From contig NZ_WIJK01000002.1 of NCBI RefSeq assembly GCF_009496285.1, positions 78,556 through 142,555 on the forward strand: DNA of 64,000 bases, written 5' to 3'. This document shows, piece after piece, positions 36,160-45,299 of this stretch. Source of the DNA: Streptococcus mitis (lineage in GTDB: Bacteria > Bacillota > Bacilli > Lactobacillales > Streptococcaceae). The notes below the pieces were generated by a model that saw only the letters and a program-made list of their open reading frames with translations, was not told the origin of the DNA and ran no database searches. The translations under genes were made by a program, and so were the position numbers. Numbering within the stretch: the stretch's first letter is position 1; each line of letters starts with the position of its first letter.

Positions 36160-37095
36160 ATGATCGAGTTTGAAAAACCAAATATAACAAAAATTGATGA
36201 AAATAAAGATTATGGCAAGTTTGTAATCGAACCGCTTGAACGTGGTTACGGTACAACACTTGGTAACTCTCTTCGTCGTGTACTTCTAGCTTCTCTTCCA
36301 GGGGCTGCTGTAACATCTATCAATATCGAAGGTGTATTGCATGAATTTGATACAGTTCCGGGTGTTCGCGAAGACGTGATGCAAATCATTCTGAACATCA
36401 AAGGTATTGCAGTAAAATCTTACGTTAAAGACGAAAAGATCATTGAACTAGATGTGCAAGGTCCTGCTGAAATTACAGCTGGAGATATCTTGACAGATAG
36501 CGACATTGAAATTGTAAATCCAGATCATTATCTCTTTACAATCGGTGAAGGTTCTTCTCTAAAAGCGACAATGACTGTTAACAGTGGTCGTGGATATGTA
36601 CCTGCTGATGAAAACAAAAAAGATAATGCACCAGTTGGAACACTTGCTGTAGATTCTATTTATACACCAGTTACAAAAGTCAACTATCAAGTTGAACCTG
36701 CTCGTGTAGGTAGCAATGATGGTTTCGACAAATTAACCCTTGAAATCTTGACTAATGGAACAATTATTCCAGAAGATGCTTTAGGGCTTTCAGCACGTAT
36801 CTTGACAGAGCACCTTGATTTGTTTACAAATCTTACAGAGATTGCTAAGTCAGCAGAAGTGATGAAAGAAGCTGATACTGAATCGGACGACCGTATCTTG
36901 GAACGTACGATTGAGGAACTTGACTTGTCTGTGCGTTCATACAACTGTTTGAAACGTGCCGGTATCAACACTGTGCATGATTTGACAGAAAAATCTGAAG
37001 CAGAGATGATGAAAGTAAGAAATCTTGGACGCAAGAGTTTGGAAGAAGTGAAAGTCAAACTCATTGATTTGGGTCTTGGATTAAAAGATAAATAA
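36160..37095 (+). CDS. rpoA: DNA-directed RNA polymerase alpha subunit
   Basis: 311 aa. N-terminal assembly domain ([20 protein letters not shown], about 27-46) and a C-terminal domain (about 245-311: [19 protein letters not shown]) that contacts UP elements and activators. ATG at 36160 after GAGGGAG. Cotranscribed with rpsK and rplQ. Confidence 0.98.
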   Translation: MIEFEKPNITKIDENKDYGKFVIEPLERGYGTTLGNSLRRVLLASLPGAAVTSINIEGVLHEFDTVPGVREDVMQIILNIKGIAVKSYVKDEKIIELDVQGPAEITAGDILTDSDIEIVNPDHYLFTIGEGSSLKATMTVNSGRGYVPADENKKDNAPVGTLAVDSIYTPVTKVNYQVEPARVGSNDGFDKLTLEILTNGTIIPEDALGLSARILTEHLDLFTNLTEIAKSAEVMKEADTESDDRILERTIEELDLSVRSYNCLKRAGINTVHDLTEKSEAEMMKVRNLGRKSLEEVKVKLIDLGLGLKDK

Positions 37096-37106
37096 AGGAG
37101 GAATAA

Positions 37107-37493
37107 ATGGCTTACCGTAAACTAGGACGCACTAGCTCACAACGTAAAGCAATGCTTCGCGATTTGACAACTGACCTTTTGATCAACGAATCAATCGTGA
37201 CAACTGAAGCTCGTGCTAAAGAAATCCGTAAAACTGTTGAAAAAATGATTACTCTAGGTAAACGTGGTGATTTGCATGCACGTCGTCAAGCAGCTGCTTT
37301 CGTACGTAATGAAATCGCATCTGAAAACTACGATGAAGCAACTGATAAGTACACTTCTACTACAGCACTTCAAAAATTGTTCTCAGAAATCGCACCTCGT
37401 TATGCTGAGCGTAACGGTGGATACACTCGTATCCTTAAAACTGAACCACGTCGTGGTGATGCAGCGCCAATGGCGATCATCGAATTAGTATAA
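37107..37493 (+). CDS. rplQ: 50S ribosomal protein L17
   Basis: 128 aa. Starts [20 protein letters not shown] and ends [20 protein letters not shown]. Last gene of the superoperon; AAGGAGG site. A structured 3' region and a strong terminator follow. Confidence 0.98.
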   Translation: MAYRKLGRTSSQRKAMLRDLTTDLLINESIVTTEARAKEIRKTVEKMITLGKRGDLHARRQAAAFVRNEIASENYDEATDKYTSTTALQKLFSEIAPRYAERNGGYTRILKTEPRRGDAAPMAIIELV

Positions 37494-37507
37494 AATCATC
37501 AATTTTG

Positions 37508-37590
37508 TTGAGTGTTATGATGATGGAGTCTTGTGCTCTTAGTCTAGCTCTGGTCTACCGCTAGGACTTATGTCCTAGCGGGAACACTCA
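37508..37590 (+). ncRNA. Structured 3' region downstream of rplQ
   Basis: Long-range arms GAGTGTT (37510-37516) and AACACTC, plus a perfect 9-bp hairpin CGCTAGGAC-TTAT-GTCCTAGCG (about 37559-37580). It lies between the rplQ stop and the terminator. It may be a 3' stability element or a released small RNA; not a family I can name. Confidence 0.4.
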
Positions 37591-37610
37591 TCATAAGATG
37601 ATAAGGTAGA

Positions 37611-37666
37611 CGCTTGTTTACGAAATTGTTTTTTACTAAAGAACAATTTCGTAAGCAGGCGTTTTT
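37611..37666 (+). terminator. Terminator of the S10-spc-alpha superoperon
   Basis: A 20-bp stem (37611-37630 with 37642-37661, G-U pairs allowed) followed by TTTTT. Confidence 0.9.
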
Positions 37667-37957
37667 GAGTATTTTAGTAAGAAATATGCTATACTATTGA
37701 AAAAGAAAATCAACAATGTTCATTTTTTCAAAAATATTCTATAAAGAGGTTATGAGCCAATATATTATCAGTTTTAAGTTCTAAACTAGCGACTTGGTAA
37801 AAAATATTAGTCTGGTACAAGATCAACTAAGAGATTTTTTTAGGGTTTCAACTTGGATAATTATTCACTATTAAGTGATTTAGTTACTCTATCCTCCTTT
37901 TTCATTTTATTTTTGTCCAAAATGGATATCGTTCTGTGTTAGAAATGGAGTTTAATC
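37667..37957 (+). promoter_or_regulatory. Promoter and ~260-nt leader of ACT / PFL-like operon
   Basis: Extended -10 TGCTATACT (TATACT at 37690-37695) without a consensus -35. The leader is AT-rich and may encode a 10-codon ORF, MSQYIISFKF (37752-37784), with AGAGG too close to its ATG. No riboswitch class recognised. Confidence 0.45.
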
Positions 37958-38224
37958 ATGAAAGCTATTATTACTGTTGTTGGTAAAGATAAATCTGGAA
38001 TTGTTGCAGGTGTTGCGACAAAAATTGCTGAATTAGGCTTAAATATTGATGATATCTCACAAACAGTCTTGGACGAATTCTTTACTATGATGGCTGTGGT
38101 ATCTAGTGATGAAAAACAAGATTTTACACATCTTAGAAACGAATTTGAGGTTTTTGGTCAGACTTTGAATGTCAAAATCAATATTCAAAGTGCGGCTATT
38201 TTTGATGCTATGTACAATATCTAG
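37958..38224 (+). CDS. ACT domain protein (UPF0237)
   Basis: 88 aa, a single ACT domain: MKAIITVVGKDKSGIVAGVA, then ELGLNIDDISQTVLDEFFTM. ACT domains bind amino acids and regulate enzymes. It is coupled to the PFL-like gene 9 bp downstream, a conserved pair in streptococci, so it probably senses a ligand for that partner (inference). TGGAG site. Confidence 0.93.
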   Translation: MKAIITVVGKDKSGIVAGVATKIAELGLNIDDISQTVLDEFFTMMAVVSSDEKQDFTHLRNEFEVFGQTLNVKINIQSAAIFDAMYNI

Positions 38225-38233
38225 GAGGTATTT

Positions 38234-39571
38234 ATGGATATTAGACAAGTTACCGAAACAATCGCAATGATTGAGGAGCAAAACTTCGACATTAGAACCA
38301 TTACCATGGGGATTTCCCTTTTGGACTGTATCGATCCAGATATCAATCGTGCTGCGGATAAAATATATGAAAAGATTACTACAAAAGCAGCTAATTTAGT
38401 GGCTGTTGGAGATGAAATTGCGGCTGAGTTAGGAATTCCTATTGTGAATAAACGTGTGTCAGTAACTCCAATTTCCTTGATTGGTGCTGCTACTGATGCG
38501 ACGGATTATGTAGTCTTAGCTAAAGCACTGGATAAAGCTGCGAAAGAAATTGGTGTTGACTTCATTGGTGGTTTTTCAGCCTTGGTACAAAAGGGTTATC
38601 AAAAAGGTGATGAAATCCTTATCAACTCCATTCCTCGTGCTTTGGCAGAAACGGATAAGGTTTGTTCATCTGTAAATATCGGTTCTACCAAATCGGGCAT
38701 CAATATGACTGCAGTAGCGGATATGGGACGCATTATCAAGGAAACAGCTTCTTTATCTGATATGGGGGCGGCTAAATTGGTTGTATTTGCAAACGCGGTA
38801 GAGGACAATCCTTTTATGGCAGGCGCTTTTCATGGGGTTGGTGAAGCAGATGTCATTATCAATGTCGGTGTTTCTGGTCCAGGTGTTGTTAAACGTGCCT
38901 TAGAAAAGGTTCGTGGTCAGAGCTTTGATGTTGTTGCTGAAACTGTTAAAAAGACAGCCTTCAAGATTACCCGCATTGGTCAATTAGTCGGTCAAATGGC
39001 TAGTGAGCGACTTGGAGTTGATTTTGGAATTGTCGATCTGAGTTTGGCTCCAACTCCAGCAGTGGGTGATTCTGTAGCTCGTGTCCTTGAAGAAATGGGG
39101 CTAGAGACAGTTGGGACTCATGGAACGACTGCTGCCTTGGCTCTCTTGAATGATCAAGTTAAAAAAGGCGGAGTTATGGCTTGCAACCAAGTTGGTGGTT
39201 TGTCAGGTGCCTTCATCCCAGTTTCTGAGGACGAGGGGATGATTGCTGCAGTGCAAAACGGCTCCCTTAATTTGGAAAAACTAGAAGCTATGACGGCTAT
39301 CTGTTCAGTTGGTTTGGATATGATTGCCATTCCTGAAGATACACCTGCAGAAACGATTGCGGCAATGATTGCGGATGAAGCTGCTATCGGAGTCATCAAT
39401 ATGAAAACAACTGCTGTACGTATTATTCCAAAAGGAAAAGAAGGCGATATGATTGAATTTGGTGGCCTTCTAGGAACGGCTCCAGTCATGAAAGTTAACG
39501 GTGCCTCGTCTGTTGACTTCATTGCACGTGGAGGGCAAATCCCGGCTCCAATCCATAGTTTTAAAAATTAA
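38234..39571 (+). CDS. PFL-like protein of the UPF0210 / DUF711 family
   Basis: 445 aa, family length. Starts [20 protein letters not shown], with conserved glycine-rich stretches ([39 protein letters not shown]). The family has a formate-lyase-like barrel fold but no glycyl-radical motif is visible, and its activity is not established. AGGAGG site; operon with the ACT-domain gene. A csRNA gene follows. Confidence 0.92.
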   Translation: MDIRQVTETIAMIEEQNFDIRTITMGISLLDCIDPDINRAADKIYEKITTKAANLVAVGDEIAAELGIPIVNKRVSVTPISLIGAATDATDYVVLAKALDKAAKEIGVDFIGGFSALVQKGYQKGDEILINSIPRALAETDKVCSSVNIGSTKSGINMTAVADMGRIIKETASLSDMGAAKLVVFANAVEDNPFMAGAFHGVGEADVIINVGVSGPGVVKRALEKVRGQSFDVVAETVKKTAFKITRIGQLVGQMASERLGVDFGIVDLSLAPTPAVGDSVARVLEEMGLETVGTHGTTAALALLNDQVKKGGVMACNQVGGLSGAFIPVSEDEGMIAAVQNGSLNLEKLEAMTAICSVGLDMIAIPEDTPAETIAAMIADEAAIGVINMKTTAVRIIPKGKEGDMIEFGGLLGTAPVMKVNGASSVDFIARGGQIPAPIHSFKN

Positions 39572-39587
39572 AAAGAAGTGGAATCTG

Positions 39588-39620
39588 TTTAAGCTGGATT
39601 TAAGGATAGACCTGTATACT
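39588..39620 (+). promoter_or_regulatory. CiaR-type promoter of csRNA
   Basis: TTTAAG-CTGGA-TTTAAG (39588-39604), the exact CiaR direct repeat with 5-bp spacing, is followed 10 bp later by -10 TATACT (39615-39620). This is the arrangement known for pneumococcal csRNA genes. Confidence 0.9.
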
Positions 39621-39626
39621 ACTATC

Positions 39627-39720
39627 ATTAAATAAAGACCTCCTAACTTTATTTAATTAAAATCCTAACTTTTTCATAATAATCTCCTACAAAAGTCACT
39701 CTTTGGAGTGACTTTTGTTT
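39627..39720 (+). ncRNA. cia-dependent small RNA (csRNA)
   Basis: About 94 nt. The predicted 5' end at 39627 starts a perfect 11-bp stem ATTAAATAAAG / CTTTATTTAAT whose loop ACCTCCTAA carries an anti-Shine-Dalgarno sequence. A single-stranded region follows with further ATCCTAACTT and ATCTCCTAC stretches, then a 12-bp terminator hairpin. This matches the csRNA (ccn) family of S. pneumoniae, controlled by CiaRH and acting by pairing with ribosome sites (for example comC). Which ccn member it corresponds to is not certain. Confidence 0.9.
39690..39720 (+). terminator. Terminator of csRNA
   Basis: A perfect 12-bp stem CAAAAGTCACTC / GAGTGACTTTTG with a TTTG loop, then TTTT. Confidence 0.9.
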
Positions 39721-39828
39721 TATAGTAGATTGAAATAAGGTATGAACAATTTGATTAGGAAAGTCAAACTAATTTCTAGAAATATTTTTAGCACCCGTAA
39801 TGTACTATTCTAGATTCAATCTGCTATA
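39721..39828. mobile_element. RUP-like MITE
   Basis: A 108-bp element with terminal inverted repeats TATAGTAGATTGAA (39721-39734) and TTCAATCTGCTATA (39815-39828), one mismatch, and TA at both ends. Internal TTTCTAGAAAT and ATTCTAGAT add to the palindromic character. Size and ends fit RUP elements, thought to be moved by an IS630-type transposase. Confidence 0.7.
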
Positions 39829-40006
39829 TATCAAGAGAAAATAAAGAAAGTAGCATGTTCAAATTTGTAAATTTGTTCAAAAATAAGATGATTTAAAGGA
39901 TAAAACCAGTTTTTTCATTCTGTAAAATGGGCTAAAACCTTGCTATTATTGGCTTTTTGAAAAATTATGGTATAATAGTAGTAGTTTTAATAGATGGAGT
40001 TGAATT
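39829..40006 (+). promoter_or_regulatory. rnpA upstream region
   Basis: AT-rich, no ORF. Extended -10 TGGTATAAT (TATAAT at 39971-39976) with a TTGGCT at 39949-39954 as a weak -35. This spacer is also where recalled pneumococcal gene order breaks. Confidence 0.65.
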
Positions 40007-40378
40007 TTGAAAAAACGCTTTCGTGTAAAAAAAGAGAAAGATTTTAGTGCAATATTTAAAAAAGGGGAGAGTTTTGCTAATCGTAAATTTGTTATTTATC
40101 GATTAGAAAATAATGAACAGCATTTTCGAGTTGGCCTATCTGTCAGTAAAAAATTAGGAAACGCTGTCACGAGGAATCAGATCAAGAGAAGAATTCGACA
40201 TATTCTGATTGAACATAAAAATCAGCTGGTTGAAAATGTAGATTTTGTTGTGATTGCTCGAAAAGGTGTTGAAATCTTGGACTACGCGGAAATGAAAAAA
40301 AATCTACTTCACGTATTAAAGTTATCAAAGATTTACCAGGAAGGAAATGGGAGTGAAAAAGAAATTACAGTTGACTAG
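40007..40378 (+). CDS. rnpA: Ribonuclease P protein component
   Basis: 123 aa. TTG start at 40007 after TGGAGTTG. Starts (M)[19 protein letters not shown]; the RNR motif region [15 protein letters not shown] binds the P RNA. It matures tRNA 5' ends. It overlaps the start of yidC by about 25 bp, a conserved rnpA-yidC-jag operon. Confidence 0.95.
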   Translation: MKKRFRVKKEKDFSAIFKKGESFANRKFVIYRLENNEQHFRVGLSVSKKLGNAVTRNQIKRRIRHILIEHKNQLVENVDFVVIARKGVEILDYAEMKKNLLHVLKLSKIYQEGNGSEKEITVD

Positions 40379-41180
40379 CTTAGTGGTGCTTGCTTTATTT
40401 GTGATGAGCGCCTGCACGGCTAATGGTACGACGAGTGAGATTACAGCTGAATCAACAGGTTTTTGGAGTAAATTTGTTTATTTTTTTGCTGAAACCATTC
40501 GCTTTTTATCATTTGATACAAGTATTGGTCTGGGGATTATTTTATTTACCCTTCTAATCAGAACCATTCTTTTACCAGTCTTTCAGATACAAATGGTGGC
40601 ATCTAGAAAGATGCAAGAAGTACAACCACTGGTTAAGGAGTTGCGAGAACGTTATCCGGGACGGGATATGGAGAGCCGTACCAAGTTAGACCAAGAAATG
40701 CGTCAGTTGTTCAAGCAACATGGTGTCAAACAGTCAGCTTCTCTTTGGCCAATCTTAATCCAAATGCCAGTCTTGTTGGCCTTGTTCCAAGCTTTGAGTA
40801 GGGTAGAATTTCTAAAAACGGGTCATTTCTTATGGATTAACCTTGGTGGTGTTGATACGACTTTTGTTTTGCCTATTCTGGCAGCTATCTTTACTTTCCT
40901 TAGCACCTGGTTATCCAATAAGGCCATGGTTGAGAAAAATGGCGCCATGACAGGAATGATGTACGCAATGCCAGTCATGATTTTCTTCTTTGCTATGTAT
41001 TCACCAAGTGGGGTTGCCTTATACTGGGCGGTATCCAATGCTTATCAGGTGCTCCAAACTTATCTGCTCAACAATCCATTTAAGATTATTGCAGAGCGTG
41101 AGGCGGGAGTACAGGCTAAGAAGGATTTAGAAATCAAGAAGAGAAAAGCTCTCAAGAAAGCACAGAAAAAGAAAAAGTAA
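40353..41180 (+). CDS. yidC: Membrane protein insertase YidC/OxaA
   Basis: 275 aa from a GTG at 40353. An ATG at 40347 is in frame, but the GGAAGG site is spaced better for the GTG. Lipoprotein signal with lipobox VMSAC, then five membrane segments including [19 protein letters not shown], with the conserved cytosolic-groove Arg, and a basic C-terminal tail ([14 protein letters not shown]). It inserts membrane proteins with or without SecYEG. This is the YidC1-type paralogue linked to jag. Confidence 0.94.
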   Translation: MKKKLQLTSLVVLALFVMSACTANGTTSEITAESTGFWSKFVYFFAETIRFLSFDTSIGLGIILFTLLIRTILLPVFQIQMVASRKMQEVQPLVKELRERYPGRDMESRTKLDQEMRQLFKQHGVKQSASLWPILIQMPVLLALFQALSRVEFLKTGHFLWINLGGVDTTFVLPILAAIFTFLSTWLSNKAMVEKNGAMTGMMYAMPVMIFFFAMYSPSGVALYWAVSNAYQVLQTYLLNNPFKIIAEREAGVQAKKDLEIKKRKALKKAQKKKK

Positions 41181-41194
41181 GGAGGAATCTTGTA

Positions 41195-42151
41195 ATGGTA
41201 TTATTTACAGGTTCAACTGTTGAGGAAGCGATCCAAACGGGATTGAAGGAATTGGGGATTCCTAGAATGAAGGCGCATATCAAGGTTGTCTCAAGGGAGA
41301 AAAAAGGTTTCTTTGGCCTTTTTGGGAAGAAACCAGCGCAAGTTGATATCGAAGCAATTAGTGAGACAACTGTTGTGAAGGCAAATCAGCAAGCAGTCAA
41401 AGGAGTTCCAAAGGAAGTTAATGCTAAGAACGAACCCGTTAAGACTGTTAGTGAGGCAACAGTAGACTTAGGTCATGTTGTTGAAGCAATCAAGAAAATC
41501 GAGGAAGAAGGACAAGGAATCTCTGAAGAGGTTAAGGCCGAAATTCTAAAAAATGAGAAAGAGGCTAGTACAATTTTAGAGGAGACTGGTCATATTGCCA
41601 TTCTAAAAGATTTACTGCCAGAAGAATCTAAGGAGCAGGAAGAAGTCGAGCAGAATGATGATTTAGAAAATCTAGGTTTGAAGATTGAACCGACCTATGA
41701 TATTGACCAGGTGGTCGAAGAAGTGACCAACTATGTTCAAGGTATTATTGATGATATGGATGTTGAGGGAGCAATTTCAAGTACCTCAAATCGCCGTTCT
41801 ATCAATATGCAAATTGATACCAATGAACCGGGCCGTATTATCGGTTACCATGGTAAGGTTTTGAAATCTCTTCAGCTCTTAGCACAAAATTATCTTTATA
41901 ACCGCTATTCAAGAACCTTCTATATTACCATCAATGTTAATGACTATGTAGAGCACCGTGCAGAAGTCTTGCAAAGCTATGCACAGAAGTTAGCTACACG
42001 TGTCCTAGAAGAGGGGCGAAGCCAGGTGACTGATCCAATGTCTAGTAGCGAACGTAAAATTATCCATCGTATCATCTCACGTATGGAAGGTGTCACTAGT
42101 TATTCAGAAGGTGATGAGCCAAATCGTTACGTTGTTGTTGATACAGAATAA
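41195..42151 (+). CDS. jag: Jag/KhpB/EloR RNA-binding protein
   Basis: 318 aa. N-terminal Jag_N domain (MVLFTGSTVEEAIQTGLKEL, with the KKGFFGLFGKKPAQVDI turn), an acidic linker, a KH domain (GRIIGYHGKVLKSLQLL, about 210-226) and a C-terminal R3H domain (SSERKIIHRIISRMEGV). With KhpA it controls cell elongation in pneumococcus and is phosphorylated by StkP. AAGGAGG site; third gene of rnpA-yidC-jag, followed by a terminator. Confidence 0.95.
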   Translation: MVLFTGSTVEEAIQTGLKELGIPRMKAHIKVVSREKKGFFGLFGKKPAQVDIEAISETTVVKANQQAVKGVPKEVNAKNEPVKTVSEATVDLGHVVEAIKKIEEEGQGISEEVKAEILKNEKEASTILEETGHIAILKDLLPEESKEQEEVEQNDDLENLGLKIEPTYDIDQVVEEVTNYVQGIIDDMDVEGAISSTSNRRSINMQIDTNEPGRIIGYHGKVLKSLQLLAQNYLYNRYSRTFYITINVNDYVEHRAEVLQSYAQKLATRVLEEGRSQVTDPMSSSERKIIHRIISRMEGVTSYSEGDEPNRYVVVDTE

Positions 42152-42156
42152 AATAG

Positions 42157-42182
42157 AAAATCAGGGCTTCCCTGATTTTTTG
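42157..42182 (+). terminator. Terminator after jag
   Basis: A perfect 10-bp stem AAAATCAGGG / CCCTGATTTT with a CTT loop, then TT. Confidence 0.85.
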
Positions 42183-42204
42183 CTAGCTAAGGGAGGTTAA
42201 TCCT

Positions 42205-42828
42205 ATGTTGAATACAATGAGAGACTATCTAGCTTTCTCTGGCTTGCAGTACCAAAAACCAGAGAAGGCAGAACAAGATGCGGAGAAAATGCTTTATTTG
42301 AGGAGTAAGGGGCAGGAGGCCAGAAAGGTCTTTACACACTTGGCCAAGGCTTTTCAAGCAAGGCATCCAGAATGGATACTGCAAGGAACGAGTCAGTGGA
42401 TGAATCAAGCCCAACGTTTGCGACCACATTTCTGGGCTTATTTACAGCGTGAAGGGCAAGTGACGGAGCCTATGTTGGCCCTTCGTTTGTATGGAAGCCC
42501 TTCTGATTTTGGAGTTTCACTAGAAGTGAGTTTTATTGAACGTAAGAAGGATGAGCGAACATTAGACAAACAAACCAAGGTCTTAGAAGTTCCAGTGGTA
42601 GAAGGAATTTACTATCTAGTCTACTCAGATGGAGAAAGTCAAAAGATGGAGGCTACTGAGGAAAATCGCCAAATTTTAAGAGAAAAACGATTCCATCAGG
42701 AAGTCCGCAAAGTTTTAGTAAAGGCAGATATTCCAGTAACTGCAAATTCATCGGAAGAAGAAATCGTAGAAGGCCTATTGAAGTCTTATGATAAAATTCT
42801 TCCCTATTATCTAGCTACAAGGAAATAA
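42205..42828 (+). CDS. Conserved hypothetical protein
   Basis: 207 aa, soluble, mixed alpha/beta. Starts MLNTMRDYLAFSGLQYQKPE and has LRPHFWAYLQREGQVTEPML and GSPSDFGVSLEVSFIERKK. No signal, membrane helix or catalytic motif that I recognise. The place between jag and ula is the same as in pneumococcus (recalled). GGGAGG site. It ends 131 bp before ulaA. Confidence 0.75.
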   Translation: MLNTMRDYLAFSGLQYQKPEKAEQDAEKMLYLRSKGQEARKVFTHLAKAFQARHPEWILQGTSQWMNQAQRLRPHFWAYLQREGQVTEPMLALRLYGSPSDFGVSLEVSFIERKKDERTLDKQTKVLEVPVVEGIYYLVYSDGESQKMEATEENRQILREKRFHQEVRKVLVKADIPVTANSSEEEIVEGLLKSYDKILPYYLATRK

Positions 42829-42855
42829 GATAATCCGTAAAATATCATAAATTAT

Positions 42856-42924
42856 ACAGTCCAAGAGTGAACAGTCCGCTGTGTAATTCTTGGTCTTTTT
42901 GTTTCCGCTTTCACATTATATAAT
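42856..42924 (+). promoter_or_regulatory. ulaA promoter with UlaR-type element and hairpin
   Basis: ACAGTCCAAGAGTGAACA (42856-42873), a CCAAGA / TCTTGG hairpin ending in TTTTT at about 42900, and -10 TATAAT (42919-42924). The same element is found at the same distance upstream of ulaG. It may be both a terminator for the upstream gene and the activator site for UlaR. Confidence 0.7.
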
Positions 42925-42958
42925 AAACTTACAAAAACAATTCAAAAGGAGAACAATT

Positions 42959-44416
42959 ATGGAAGTCATTTCAAGTGTTCTAAATTGGTTTTCTAGCAAT
43001 ATTTTGCAGAATCCCGCATTTTTCGTAGGTTTATTGGTGCTAATAGGATATGCACTTTTGAAAAAACCTGCTCATGACGTTTTCTCAGGTTTCGTTAAAG
43101 CAACAGTAGGCTATATGTTGCTCAACGTGGGTGCTGGTGGTTTGGTTACAACCTTCCGTCCAATCTTGGCAGCCCTTAACTACAAATTCCAAATCGGTGC
43201 AGCGGTTATTGACCCTTACTTTGGACTTGCTGCAGCAAACAACAAAATTGCAGCTGAATTTCCAGATTTTGTCGGAACTGCAACTACAGCTCTATTGATC
43301 GGTTTTGGAGTAAATATCTTGCTTGTAGCTCTACGCAAGATTACGAAAGTAAGAACCCTCTTTATTACTGGTCACATCATGGTACAACAAGCTGCGACTG
43401 TATCTCTTATGGTTCTATTCTTAGTTCCACAATTGCGCAATGCTTACGGTACAGCAGCTATCGGTATCATCTGTGGCCTTTACTGGGCAGTTAGTTCAAA
43501 TATGACTGTTGAGGCAACTCAACGCTTGACTGGTGGTGGCGGATTTGCGATTGGTCACCAACAACAATTTGCAATCTGGTTTGTAGATAAAGTTGCAGGA
43601 CGCTTTGGTAAGAAAGAAGAAAGTCTAGACAATCTTAAATTGCCTAAATTCCTCTCTATCTTCCACGATACAGTTGTTGCCTCTGCTACCTTGATGCTCG
43701 TATTTTTCGGAGCTATTCTTTTAATCTTGGGTCCAGAAATTATGTCTAATAAAGAAGTCATCACTTCAGGAACTCTATTCAATCCTGCTAAACAAGATTT
43801 CTTTATGTACATTATCCAAACAGCCTTCACCTTCTCTGTTTACTTGTTCGTTTTGATGCAAGGTGTCCGCATGTTCGTATCTGAGTTGACAAATGCCTTC
43901 CAAGGTATTTCAAACAAATTGTTGCCAGGTTCATTCCCAGCGGTCGACGTTGCAGCTTCTTATGGATTTGGTTCACCAAATGCGGTCTTGTCAGGATTTG
44001 CCTTTGGTTTGATTGGTCAATTGATCACAATTGTCTTGCTCATCGTCTTTAAAAACCCTGTTCTTATTATTACAGGATTTGTACCAGTGTTCTTTGATAA
44101 TGCAGCCATCGCGGTCTATGCTGATAAGCGTGGCGGATGGAAAGCAGCCGTTATCCTATCTTTCATCTCAGGTGTCCTTCAAGTTGCTCTAGGAGCTCTC
44201 TGTGTAGCCCTTCTCGACTTAGCATCTTACGGTGGTTACCATGGAAATATCGACTTCGAATTCCCATGGCTTGGATTTGGCTATATCTTCAAATACCTTG
44301 GTATTGTTGGTTATGTACTTGTATGTCTCTTCTTGCTCGTTATTCCTCAACTTCAATTTGCAAAAGCAAAAGATAAAGAGAAATATTACAACGGTGAAGT
44401 TCAAGAAGAAGCTTAG
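42959..44416 (+). CDS. ulaA: PTS ascorbate transporter, EIIC
   Basis: 485 aa, about 11 membrane segments. Starts MEVISSVLNWFSSNILQNPA at 42959 after AAGGAG; the longer frame running into the leader is rejected. Conserved HIMVQQAATVSLMVLF and GSPNAVLSGFAFGLIGQ are typical of the UlaA / SgaT family. It carries L-ascorbate across the membrane while it is phosphorylated by UlaB. First gene of ulaABCDEF. Confidence 0.95.
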   Translation: MEVISSVLNWFSSNILQNPAFFVGLLVLIGYALLKKPAHDVFSGFVKATVGYMLLNVGAGGLVTTFRPILAALNYKFQIGAAVIDPYFGLAAANNKIAAEFPDFVGTATTALLIGFGVNILLVALRKITKVRTLFITGHIMVQQAATVSLMVLFLVPQLRNAYGTAAIGIICGLYWAVSSNMTVEATQRLTGGGGFAIGHQQQFAIWFVDKVAGRFGKKEESLDNLKLPKFLSIFHDTVVASATLMLVFFGAILLILGPEIMSNKEVITSGTLFNPAKQDFFMYIIQTAFTFSVYLFVLMQGVRMFVSELTNAFQGISNKLLPGSFPAVDVAASYGFGSPNAVLSGFAFGLIGQLITIVLLIVFKNPVLIITGFVPVFFDNAAIAVYADKRGGWKAAVILSFISGVLQVALGALCVALLDLASYGGYHGNIDFEFPWLGFGYIFKYLGIVGYVLVCLFLLVIPQLQFAKAKDKEKYYNGEVQEEA

Positions 44417-44439
44417 TGTCTAGAAAAGGAGAAAATAAA

Positions 44440-44721
44440 ATGGTTAAAGTATTAGCAGCGTGCGGAAATGGAATGGGTTCATCTATGGTTATCAAGATGA
44501 AGGTTGAAAATGCCCTCCGTAAGCTTAATCAAACAGACTTTACAGTCAATTCATGCAGTGTCGGTGAAGCAAAAGGTTTAGCAGCAGGCTATGACATCGT
44601 AATCGCTTCTCTTCATTTAATCCAAGAATTGGAAGGTCGGACTAATGGGAAGTTAATTGGGCTTGACAACTTGATGGATGATAAAGAAATCACTGAAAAA
44701 CTCAGTCAAGCACTACAGTAA
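44440..44721 (+). CDS. ulaB: PTS ascorbate EIIB
   Basis: 93 aa. The P-loop cysteine is in VLAACGNGMGSSMVIKMK (Cys near residue 7), the site that carries phosphate between UlaC and the sugar. Starts at 44440 with AAGGAG, 23 bp after ulaA. An 11-nt-looped hairpin separates it from ulaC. Confidence 0.95.
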   Translation: MVKVLAACGNGMGSSMVIKMKVENALRKLNQTDFTVNSCSVGEAKGLAAGYDIVIASLHLIQELEGRTNGKLIGLDNLMDDKEITEKLSQALQ

Positions 44722-44727
44722 AAGGTT

Positions 44728-44780
44728 GGAGGGGGCTGGACAGAAACTGAGAGTTATCGTTTCTGTCCTTCTCCCTCTTT
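44728..44780 (+). terminator. Hairpin between ulaB and ulaC
   Basis: A perfect 10-bp stem GGACAGAAAC / GTTTCTGTCC (44738-44747 with 44759-44768) inside GAGGG / CCCTC arms, followed by only TTT. Probably a partial terminator or mRNA stability element inside the operon. Confidence 0.55.
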
Positions 44781-44797
44781 AAATAAAGGAGGCAGAT

Positions 44798-45283
44798 ATG
44801 AATTTAAAACAAGCTTTAATTGACAATGACTCGATCCGACTAGGTTTAGAAGCTAACGATTGGAAAGAAGCAGTCAAAGTAGCAGTAGATCCCTTGATTG
44901 AAAGTGGGGCAATTTTGCCAGAGTATTACGATGCTATTATCGAATCAACTGAAGAGTATGGGCCTTATTATATTTTAATGCCAGGTATGGCTATGCCCCA
45001 TGCTAGACCAGAAGCTGGGGTGCAAAGAGATGCCTTTTCATTGATCACCTTACAAAATCCTGTTGTATTTTCAGATGGGAAAGAGGTCTCTGTTTTGCTT
45101 GCATTAGCAGCAACAAGCTCAAAAATTCACACAAGTGTAGCTATTCCACAAATCATTGCCTTATTTGAATTAGAAGATTCTATCGCACGTTTACAGGCTT
45201 GTCAGACTAAAGAAGATGTCTTGGCGATGATCGAAGAATCTAAGGATAGCCCTTATCTTGAAGGATTGGATTTGGAAAGTTAG
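44798..45283 (+). CDS. ulaC: PTS ascorbate EIIA
   Basis: 161 aa. Mannitol/fructose-type EIIA with the phospho-histidine in AMPHARPEAGV (about residue 68). It passes phosphate from HPr to UlaB. AAAGGAGG site. It ends before ulaD with a short spacer. Confidence 0.95.
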   Translation: MNLKQALIDNDSIRLGLEANDWKEAVKVAVDPLIESGAILPEYYDAIIESTEEYGPYYILMPGMAMPHARPEAGVQRDAFSLITLQNPVVFSDGKEVSVLLALAATSSKIHTSVAIPQIIALFELEDSIARLQACQTKEDVLAMIEESKDSPYLEGLDLES

Positions 45284-45299
45284 AAAGAGGAACAAAGAG

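Noticed and set aside
37752..37784. Ten-codon upstream ORF MSQYIISFKF before the ACT-domain gene
   Set aside because: The ribosome site is too close to the ATG and nothing in its sequence suggests attenuation.
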